A stretch of DNA of 11,626 bases from Chrysochromulina parva (taxonomy: Eukaryota > Haptophyta > Prymnesiales > Chrysochromulinaceae), in contig PJAB01001896.1 of the NCBI GenBank assembly GCA_002887195.1, forward strand, positions 1 through 11,626. The letters run 5' to 3'. The notes below the pieces were generated by a model. That model was given only the letters and a program-made list of their open reading frames with translations, was not told the DNA's origin and did no database searches. The position numbers were made by a program, and so were the translations under genes. Below, piece after piece: positions 6,588-11,626 of this stretch (position 1 is its first letter; every line of letters begins with the position of its first letter).

Positions 6588-6991
6588 TCCTGCGCATGGA
6601 GCAAGGGCAGCAGCACATGAGGTGCGTCGAGGAGCGCGTTTTGCTGCGGGATGGAGGCATCTTCGCAAGAGGGTCACCGCCATCACAAGGGCCGCTGGCG
6701 CTGCTGCAAGTACGAAGCCATGCTCAATCGGCAGGCACGGAAATGCTCAGGCACGCCACGCGCGGCAGCGCGGGCCGCAGCGCAATCAGAAGGCGGACAG
6801 AGGAGACCACGAACCACGAGGCCTTCGTTTGCAAAAAGAAACCCGGCGACGCGAAGTTTCTTTGGGGTTTCTTCGTGCATGCAGCGGCAGCGTATGTTGA
6901 GGCGAGGAACCTGGATAGGCCGGGGGGGAAACGAGATTTCTTCTCCCAAGCATTGTGTGAAGGAAAATAGAGTATTCATACCTGATTCTCC
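6588..6991. promoter_or_regulatory. Divergent spacer between RPL3 and the rRNA methyltransferase gene
   Basis: 404 bp between two start codons, so it should hold both promoters and 5' UTRs. The clearest structure is a cluster of related motifs at 6835-6873: an AAAGAAAC arm faces two GTTTCTT-type arms. An AT-rich stretch, AAAATAGAGTATTCATA (6963-6979), lies just upstream of the methyltransferase start. On the RPL3 side, a pyrimidine-rich run ending CAG sits right before the ATG. The promoter call is inferred from layout. Confidence 0.45.
6835..6873. repeat. Overlapping inverted repeats in the RPL3/methyltransferase promoter spacer
   Basis: AAGAAACCC (6836-6844) is the exact reverse complement of GGGTTTCTT (6865-6873), with 20 nt between. 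AAAGAAAC (6835-6842) also pairs exactly with GTTTCTTT (6856-6863). The two right-hand arms form a direct repeat with a period of about 11 bp, one helical turn. This could be a factor-binding cluster or alternative hairpins. Confidence 0.6.
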
Positions 6992-7954
6992 ATGACCCGC
7001 TTTCTACCAATGCCGAGGCGCGCTGCGGCGCTCCTCGCCAGCGTGGCGTCGCTGTCGTCCACGAGCGCGACGGCCGCCTCGGCATCGTCATCGTGGCCGC
7101 TCATCACCTCGCCGACCAACTCGCGCCTCAAGCAGCTCAAGCGGCTGCACGTGCGACGCCAGCGCGAGAAGGAAGGCCTCGTCTTGCTTGAGGGCCATCG
7201 GCTGGTGCTCGATGCTCTCGAGGCGGGCCTCGAGCCCGATTTCGTCGTGTTGCACGACGATGCGCTCACGCATGTCTCCGGTCCACGCCTGCAGGCAGCC
7301 CTCGAGGCAGCGTGCCCGCCGGAGCGCGTGCTCAGAGTGCCGAGGGAGCTCATCAACTCGCTCTCCGACACGCAGACGCCGCAGGGGATTCTGGCCGTGG
7401 TGCCGCAGGCGGCCATGGCGGTGCCGCTTCCGAGGAGGCCGACGCTCGTCCTCGTTTGCGACGGCGTGGCCGACCCGGGCAACCTCGGCACGCTGCTGCG
7501 TTCGGCCTGTGGCGCCGGGGTGGGCGCTACGCTGCTCACTGCAGGCTGCTGCGATCCGTGGGGCCTCAAGGCGCTCCGGGCTGGCATGGGTGCGCAGTGC
7601 CGCCTGCCGATGCACCAGTGCGACTGGGTCGACGCCAGCGCGTTGCTGCGCGGCTGGGGCTGCACCGCCTACGCCGCGGACGCAGGCGGCGAGGTGCCTC
7701 ACGACCTCGTCGACTGGTCAGCACCGTCGGCGCTCGTCGTCGGTTCTGAGGCGCACGGGCTGTCGGACCTGGTGCGCGGCGACAAGTCCGTCGCGCTCTG
7801 TCGCATCCCGCTCGGTGGTGTGGGCACACACACGAGCGACGATGGCCTCGAGTCGCTCAACGCTGCTGTCGCCGGTTCCGTCATCTTGTTCGAGGCGCAG
7901 CGGCAGAGGAGGATCGCCGCAGCCGTACTTGGCTCTGAGCGCCTTGGGGCGTGA
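6992..7954 (+). CDS. SpoU/TrmH-family rRNA 2'-O-methyltransferase, MRM3-like, probably organellar
   Basis: Encodes 320 residues without an intron. SPOUT enzymes of this family transfer a methyl group from S-adenosylmethionine to the 2'-OH of a ribose in rRNA or tRNA. Residues 1-34 are rich in Arg, Ala and Ser, like an organelle transit peptide. Residues 41-140 form the substrate-binding domain, starting S-P-T-N-S-R-L-K-Q-L-K and containing L-L-E-G-H-R-L-V-L-D-A-L. The catalytic knot shows all three motifs: D-G-V-A-D-P-G-N-L-G-T-L-L-R-S-A (157-172), V-V-G-S-E-A-H-G-L-S (249-258) and R-I-P-L-G-G with E-S-L-N-A-A-V-A-G-S-V-I-L-F-E (271-301). Motif 3 contains an extra short stretch (about 277-285). 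The D-P-G-N-L-G-T-L-L-R-S-A form and targeting leader suggest the mitochondrial MRM3 or bacterial RlmB branch; plastid location is equally possible. Shares its upstream spacer with RPL3. Confidence 0.92.
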   Translation: MTRFLPMPRRAAALLASVASLSSTSATAASASSSWPLITSPTNSRLKQLKRLHVRRQREKEGLVLLEGHRLVLDALEAGLEPDFVVLHDDALTHVSGPRLQAALEAACPPERVLRVPRELINSLSDTQTPQGILAVVPQAAMAVPLPRRPTLVLVCDGVADPGNLGTLLRSACGAGVGATLLTAGCCDPWGLKALRAGMGAQCRLPMHQCDWVDASALLRGWGCTAYAADAGGEVPHDLVDWSAPSALVVGSEAHGLSDLVRGDKSVALCRIPLGGVGTHTSDDGLESLNAAVAGSVILFEAQRQRRIAAAVLGSERLGA

Positions 7955-8087
7955 GACGAAAAAGCGTGAACATGCAATACAGTCGTGTTCGTACCGGTAA
8001 TATGACAAATGGACTTGCAAATACGGACAAATACGGATAGAAACTTGCATCTGCGGCAGCCGTCTGATGTAAGGCCGTAAGTGCTCG
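7955..8087. other. Short convergent spacer with a 10-bp tandem duplication
   Basis: Only 133 bp separate the stop codons of the methyltransferase gene and POLE3. It is AT-richer than the flanking genes and must hold both 3' UTRs, which may overlap. CAAATACGGA occurs twice in direct succession (8018-8027 and 8028-8037), with a related ACAAATGGAC at 8005-8014. Confidence 0.75.
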
Positions 8088-8654
8088 TTACTCCTTCTCG
8101 TCCTCGTCCTCTTCTTGCTGCTCCTCGTCATCCTCATCCGCCGCCAGGTCTGCCTCCTCGTCATCCTCCTTCATGTGCGCATCATCCTTGGCCGCGTCCT
8201 CGGCCGCCTGCTGTGGGCCCTTGACGGCCTTCTTAGCCGCCTGTTCAATTGAGCGCGCCTTCTCACCTTCGCGGAAGGCGGCGATCGATGACTCGACCGA
8301 CGGGATCAGGTCGTCGAACTCGAGGTCACGCAGCGCTGCGAGGACGTCGGCCCCAGTCACCGTGCTGCGGCTGTTCTCTTTTGCGATGTCGGAGGCAATC
8401 GTGGTGAGGTAGAGGATAAAGAGCGAGCAGGCCTTGCCGAACGCCTTCTTCGTCTCCGTGCCGACCATGACGCCATCTGGCAGCTTTGACCGAATAATGC
8501 GCATGATCGGAGCCAACGGCAGTGCGAGCACGTCGGGCACAGGCGCGGTCGGTACCTCCTCAATGTCCTTGCGGGCACGCTTCTGGCCGCTCGCACCACC
8601 CGAGGAGGCAGCAGCGCCGGCAGCAACGGGAGGCTCGGCAGCAGCAGCCGACAT
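8088..8654 (-). CDS. POLE3: Histone-fold subunit POLE3/Dpb4 (DNA polymerase epsilon, CHRAC)
   Basis: Encodes 188 residues. POLE3 (Dpb4 in yeast) pairs with POLE4 through histone folds in DNA polymerase epsilon and, with another partner, in the CHRAC/ISW2 remodelling complex, acting in the nucleus. Residues 1-35 are an Ala/Gly/Ser-rich leader with basic Q-K-R-A-R-K. The histone fold spans about 43-130: L-P-L-A-P-I-M-R-I-I-R-S-K-L-P-D-G-V, then K-A-F-G-K-A-C-S-L-F-I-L-Y, then S-T-V-T-G-A-D-V-L-A-A-L-R-D-L-E-F. L-P-D-G-V and the D-V-L-x-A-L-x-x-L-E-F helix fit POLE3 better than histones or NF-Y. The C terminus (from about 155) is an acidic Asp/Glu tail, as in POLE3. The start is the ATG at 8654; the frame extends upstream to a GTG at 8669, unlikely as a eukaryotic start. 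No introns. Confidence 0.88.
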   Translation of the reverse strand: MSAAAAEPPVAAGAAASSGGASGQKRARKDIEEVPTAPVPDVLALPLAPIMRIIRSKLPDGVMVGTETKKAFGKACSLFILYLTTIASDIAKENSRSTVTGADVLAALRDLEFDDLIPSVESSIAAFREGEKARSIEQAAKKAVKGPQQAAEDAAKDDAHMKEDDEEADLAADEDDEEQQEEDEDEKE

Positions 8655-8877
8655 GATCCGGGCGCGCACTCGGCCTTCGCGGGCTAAATGAATTCACACC
8701 TACACGGGACTTCAACAAAACTACCGAAATGAGACACATGCAGACGGAGAGCTGATAAATAGTTAGAAAAAGAGAGAGTGCGGCGACCCATGAATTTCGG
8801 TTCACGGCATTTTCATTGGAAAAAGAGGGGCCGACTGGGTCGCGTGGCCTTGCCTTCTGCACTCCAGCATTTGCAGC
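8655..8877. promoter_or_regulatory. Compact divergent promoter between POLE3 and RPS19
   Basis: 223 bp between start codons. AT-rich candidates include GATAAATAGTTA (about 8753-8764). GAAAAAGAG occurs twice (8766-8774 and 8819-8827). An inverted CCAAT-like ATTGG lies at 8815-8819. A pyrimidine-rich run with CAG precedes the RPS19 ATG. Elements are by eye and the shared-promoter role is inferred from spacing. Confidence 0.45.
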
Positions 8878-9641
8878 ATGCCCGAGGCGGGAGGAGTGAC
8901 AGTCAAGGACGTCTCGTCGCACGACTTCGTGATCGCGTACGCTGCTCACCTGAAGCGTATCGGCAAGATCGAGGTCCCCAAGTGGGCGGATCTCGTCAAG
9001 ACCTCGGTGCACAAGGAGCTCGCTCCGTACGACCCAGATTGGTACTACATCCGTGCCGCTGCCATCGCGCGCCGCGTGTACCTGCGAAATGGCATCGGCG
9101 TTGGCGCGTTCAAGCGCATCTTTGGCGGCCGCCGCATGCGCGGCACCATTCCGGAGCGTTTCCAGTCTAGCTCGGGCTCCATCGCCCGCCACATCCTCAA
9201 GGAGGTGCGCTGCTCGCCATTGCCCGCCGACAGCGCGCCGGTTGCGCGCCGCGGCGAGGAGGGCCCCGTGCCCCGCCATGAGCGTCCCGGCCGGCACCAC
9301 CTTCGGGCTCGTGGGCACGCCCCCCATGCCCCCGGGGGGTCTTTCCTGGCGTGTTGTCCTACGTCTACCCCCCCCGCGGCGGCGACGGTGCTCCACCAAC
9401 GTTTCTGGAAAATCCGGCGCGCTCGTGGGCTTCGTTCGGCCGGCCCTGATCTGCGCCTGCGTGCGCGCCACTGCACACCACCCTTGGCACCTCTGACCGC
9501 TGGCGTGTCCCCACCCCCCTCTCGTCCTCGCAGCTCGAGAAGCTGAAGATTGTGGAGAAGGTGCCGAACGCGAAGGGCCGCCGCATCACGGCGCAGGGGC
9601 AGCGTGACCTCGACTCGATTGCTGGCCAGATCTCCAAGTAA
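8878..9641 (+). CDS. RPS19: Small-subunit ribosomal protein eS19 (two exons)
   Basis: Coding exons are 8878-9204 and 9534-9641, giving 144 residues; human RPS19 has 145. eS19 is a eukaryote/archaea-specific protein of the cytosolic 40S subunit head, needed for 18S rRNA maturation. Landmarks: G-V-T-V-K-D-V (6-12), V-P-K-W (33-36), [17 protein letters not shown] (45-61), [10 protein letters not shown] (67-76), the I-F-G-G-R turn (81-85), S-I-A-R-H-I-L-K-E at the end of exon 1, and [10 protein letters not shown] then [14 protein letters not shown] in exon 2. The join E|L-E-K is continuous with the family. The start ATG matches the usual M-P-x-x-V-T-V-K-D with a three-residue insertion. It diverges from POLE3 and converges on the kinesin gene. 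Confidence 0.97.
9205..9533 (+). other. RPS19: RPS19 intron (329 nt, phase 0)
   Basis: Begins GTGCGCTG and ends GTCCTCGCAG, with a CTGAC branch-like site at about 9493-9497. It contains a 10-bp palindrome CCCCCGGGGG (9329-9338) and several G or C runs. The frame of exon 1 stays open through the whole intron, stopping at 9544-9546. I searched for a hosted C/D-box snoRNA, common in ribosomal protein introns, and found no TGATGA box with a partner. Confidence 0.93.
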
Positions 9642-9693
9642 GCGCGCCTTACCGGGCGGCCGGCGCACTCGCGCAGAGCGGGGGCTCGCCGCC

Positions 9694-9714
9694 AGCTTGT
9701 TACAGGGACAAGCT
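9694..9714 (+). repeat. Perfect 7-bp hairpin in the probable RPS19 3' UTR
   Basis: AGCTTGT (9694-9700) and ACAAGCT (9708-9714) pair perfectly around a 7-nt loop, 52 nt beyond the RPS19 stop codon. It may be an RNA element of the message or a chance stem. Confidence 0.45.
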
Positions 9715-9877
9715 CGTACGTAGCGCGGTGGTGGTGTCGGATAGCGATCATCTCTCTTCAACAGTATCTGCGGCCGGCGTGCCGTCAAAATTACAAAATC
9801 GCGACCAGTTTTGGTCTGCTGCTCTAACAGATTCACTCCATCCTTTAAAAATGCCTGTAGTCTCACTTACTCTACGC

Positions 9878-9903
9878 GCACCGGCCACCGGCACCGGCCA
9901 CCG
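9878..9903. repeat. Exact 13-bp tandem duplication
   Basis: GCACCGGCCACCG occurs twice in direct succession (9878-9890 and 9891-9903). Its ACCGG core recurs in the CCGG cluster near 10104-10139 by the kinesin stop. No function is evident. Confidence 0.9.
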
Positions 9904-10103
9904 CCCGCGCTCGGCGCTCCTCCCCAGCCAGCAGCCTGATCCCGGGTCCGTCCACACAGAGGCCTCCCCAGCACACCGAAGTCCGGACGGGGACGGGAGC
10001 GAGGGGGTCGGGAGTCCGCAGAGACCGGGCCGGCGGGGGCGAGGCTGTGAATCGGCCGGCGGGGGAGTGGCGCCGATTGGCGACGGTGCGGCCCTACCCA
10101 GCA

Positions 10104-10139
10104 CCGGCACCGGACCGGTTCCGGGGCCGGTATACCGGT
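10104..10139. repeat. CCGG cluster with a 12-bp palindrome next to the kinesin stop
   Basis: CCGG starts at 10104, 10110, 10115, 10121, 10127 and 10135, six times in 35 bp. It includes two ACCGGT palindromes (10114-10119 and 10134-10139) and the 12-bp perfect palindrome CCGGTATACCGG (10127-10138). The last base is 2 bp from the kinesin stop codon, so the cluster would begin its 3' UTR. It can form several alternative stems. Confidence 0.8.
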
Positions 10140-10141
10140 GG

Positions 10142-11626
10142 CTAGGCGACGGCTGGTTCAGCCTCGTAAGAAAAGTACACGGCGGCCATCGCCTTGGCCA
10201 CGTCAGGCACGGGCGGCGCCTCGCCCTTGTTGGCGGTACCCAGGCTTCGCGCGCGCATGGGTGAGGCGTCGGGCGCCGCCGCCTCGGCACTGCCCTTGGC
10301 ATCGCGTTTCGCACGCATCTTGTTGCCCGCGTACTGCAGGCGCGAGATGCGCCAGCCCTCATTCGCCTCGTCCCATTCGGAGCAGCGCTCAATCTTCGAG
10401 AGCTGATCGAGCGGAATGTAGCTCGTCATGATGAGCTGCTTGAGCGCCTGCTGCTTCGAGAGCTTGCGGATCGTGTCGAGGATGTCCTCCTTCTCACGAT
10501 TGTACTCCTGCTGCAACTCGAGGATCTCCGCCTGTGCCTGCTTGAACTTGGCGAAGAGCTTCTTGAGCTTCGCCGTTTTGTCCTCGACCTCCTCCTGGAG
10601 CGACTTGTATTGGCGCTCCTGGCCGAGGCTCACCTCCTCCTCCAGCTCGAGCTTCTTCTGCAGCTCCTCCTCCTCTCGCCGCTTCGCCTCGATCTCCTCG
10701 TCGAGGCGCAGCTGCTCCTGGCGCAGCTGATCGTCGCGGTCGAGCAGCGACTGGCCGCCCACGAGCAGCTTCGCCTCGAGTTGCTTGAGCCGATGAGCCA
10801 GCTTGATCTGCGTGTCGCGGTCCTTGCGAATCTGGGTCTTCATGTCCGCCAGCTGCTGCGTGAGTGCGTCGCGCTGCTCCTCCTTACGCCTCATCTCCTC
10901 CCGGAGCGCTGCGCGGTCCGACTCGTGCGCGGTGAGGAGCTCCTGTTTGATGCGCTCTACCTCCTCATGCGCCACGCCCACCTCGACCTCGACCTCCTTG
11001 ATCACTTCCACCTCGCGGTCCACCTCGACTGTGACGATACGCTCGACCTCCTTCTCGACCTCGACGAACCGCTCGACCTCGATCTCCCTCACGACCTCGA
11101 CCTCCCTTTCGACCTCGATCACCTTCTCGATCTCGACGATCTTCTCCACCTCCTTCTCCACCTCGACCACGTTCTCGATGATCTTATCCACCACCGGGCG
11201 CAGCTGCTTCTGGCCGGATTCGTCAATGTACTCCTCCATCGGCGCGCCGCCTGCGTCTGCCAGCGCCGCCTTGAGCCGCGCAATCTCCTCCTGAAACTCG
11301 CGAAGCATCGCGTCCTTCGGGTCCTCGTTGATCTTGGGCTTGTTCTTGATGTTCTTGGCGCGGTTGGCGTACCGCAGCGTCGACATCGTTTCGTCAAAAT
11401 TCCAATCCGCCGGCCCGAGGTTGGCCACCATCACGGTCTTCGTGTTCCCGCCAAGCGAGTCTTGCAGCAGGCGCGTCAGCCTCGAGTCGCGGTACGGGAT
11501 GTGCGAGCTCTTGCCGTCGACGAGGGCCGAGATGCAGTTGCCGAGCGCCGAGAGCGACAAGTTGATCTTGGTCGCCTCCTTGAGTCGGTCGCCGCTCGCC
11601 TGCGTCTTCGACTGGCGCTCGGAGCC
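10142..11626 (-). CDS. KIF3: Kinesin-2 heavy chain (KIF3/FLA10 type), 5' part outside the window
   Basis: 494 residues are visible; the rest of the motor lies beyond 11626. Kinesin-2 is the anterograde motor of intraflagellar transport. The fragment opens inside switch II (G-S-E-R-Q of D-L-A-G-S-E-R), continues with the [11 protein letters not shown] helix, [20 protein letters not shown], and ends the motor with [23 protein letters not shown], the kinesin-2 signature. The neck [12 protein letters not shown] follows. Visible residues about 153-216 are an unusual Val/Glu six-residue repeat, then a long charged coiled coil to about 390. The tail has L-K-Q-L-I, S-Y-I-P, W-D-E and Y-A-G-N-K-M-R, matching the KIF3 tail, here closer to KIF3A from memory. 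The C terminus is Ala/Pro/Ser-rich. TAG stop at 10142-10144. No intron is visible in the 1485 nt. Confidence 0.95.
   Translation of the reverse strand, partial: GSERQSKTQASGDRLKEATKINLSLSALGNCISALVDGKSSHIPYRDSRLTRLLQDSLGGNTKTVMVANLGPADWNFDETMSTLRYANRAKNIKNKPKINEDPKDAMLREFQEEIARLKAALADAGGAPMEEYIDESGQKQLRPVVDKIIENVVEVEKEVEKIVEIEKVIEVEREVEVVREIEVERFVEVEKEVERIVTVEVDREVEVIKEVEVEVGVAHEEVERIKQELLTAHESDRAALREEMRRKEEQRDALTQQLADMKTQIRKDRDTQIKLAHRLKQLEAKLLVGGQSLLDRDDQLRQEQLRLDEEIEAKRREEEELQKKLELEEEVSLGQERQYKSLQEEVEDKTAKLKKLFAKFKQAQAEILELQQEYNREKEDILDTIRKLSKQQALKQLIMTSYIPLDQLSKIERCSEWDEANEGWRISRLQYAGNKMRAKRDAKGSAEAAAPDASPMRARSLGTANKGEAPPVPDVAKAMAAVYFSYEAEPAVA
10979..11170 (-). repeat. 18-bp periodic coding repeat (six-residue Val/Glu units) in the kinesin stalk
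   Basis: About ten imperfect hexads of the form E-[VI]-x-[KR]-x-[VI] run end to end over 64 residues, for example [24 protein letters not shown] and E-V-E-K-E-V. In DNA this appears as an 18-bp rhythm of CTCGACCTC-like words. The period is six, not the seven of a standard coiled coil. Confidence 0.85.

Larger units (their letters stand above)
9642..10141. other. Convergent spacer between RPS19 and kinesin, no gene seen
   Basis: 500 bp holding both 3' UTRs. A 7-bp hairpin (9694-9714) lies 52 nt after the RPS19 stop. An AT-richer stretch at about 9780-9850 follows, then an exact 13-bp tandem duplication (9878-9903), very GC-rich sequence, and a dense CCGG cluster next to the kinesin stop codon. 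Open frames here have no recognisable domain. Confidence 0.6.

Noticed and set aside
5376..6620. Long plus-strand open frame opposite RPL3
   Set aside because: RPL3 is unmistakable on the minus strand; the opposite frame is a GC-codon shadow rich in Val, Leu, Ala, Asp and Arg.
6588..6686. N-terminal extension of RPL3 from the ATG at 6686 as a targeting peptide
   Set aside because: The protein is the cytosolic eukaryotic uL3 with its conserved M-S-H-R-K start, so an extension is unlikely to be in the mature product.
8655..8669. Upstream extension of POLE3 to a GTG codon at 8669
   Set aside because: GTG starts are rare in eukaryotic nuclear genes; the ATG at 8654 begins a plausible protein.
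9205..9533. Intronic snoRNA in RPS19
   Set aside because: No C box (TGATGA) is present, and no convincing H/ACA arrangement was seen.
9748..10392. 214-codon minus-strand open frame spanning the kinesin 3' end
   Set aside because: It overlaps the kinesin tail in a different frame and is Pro/Arg/Ala low-complexity sequence.
1..11626. A novel defence, mobile or biosynthetic system
   Set aside because: All recognised genes are eukaryotic housekeeping or ciliary genes with unrelated functions; no transposase, integrase, repeat-spacer array or cluster logic was found.

Overview
This window is eukaryotic nuclear DNA. It holds eight protein genes: seven complete and one cut by the right edge. The DNA is GC-rich, most genes are uninterrupted, and the three introns I can define are short, start GTGCGC or GTGTGC and end CAG. 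The set includes cytosolic ribosomal proteins, a ubiquitin-ligase adaptor, a histone-fold replication protein and a kinesin-2 motor, so this is a ciliated or flagellated protist or alga. GC bias plus GTGCG-type introns would fit a haptophyte, or some other GC-rich chromophyte alga. That lineage call is inference and no marker here settles it.

Layout from left to right, with strands strictly alternating. (1) 182-685 (+): FAM210/DUF1279 protein, probably mitochondrial. (2) 1251-3743 (-): 830-residue Ala/Lys/Glu-rich repeat protein with a signal-like N terminus, a Pro-rich linker and about 420 residues of Ala-rich repeats; family unknown. (3) 4069-4922 (+): SKP1, three exons including a 16-nt first coding exon. 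(4) 5409-6587 (-): cytosolic uL3 (RPL3). (5) 6992-7954 (+): SpoU/TrmH rRNA 2'-O-methyltransferase of MRM3 type, probably organellar. (6) 8088-8654 (-): POLE3/Dpb4 histone-fold protein. (7) 8878-9641 (+): eS19 (RPS19), two exons. (8) 10142 to beyond 11626 (-): kinesin-2 heavy chain, with neck, stalk and tail present and most of the motor outside the window.

The genes form four convergent pairs separated by three divergent spacers of 325, 404 and 223 bp. They are mostly housekeeping genes with unrelated jobs: ribosome and rRNA modification, ubiquitination, DNA replication or chromatin, ciliary transport. The arrangement looks like a compact genome using shared bidirectional promoters rather than a dedicated system or operon.

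I see no transposon, CRISPR array, convincing tRNA or rRNA gene, or defence or biosynthetic cluster. The observations most worth following are a proline-free six-residue Val/Glu repeat in the kinesin stalk, the architecture of the Ala-rich protein with its exact 33-bp (11-residue) repeats, and a short tandem duplication in every convergent intergenic spacer.
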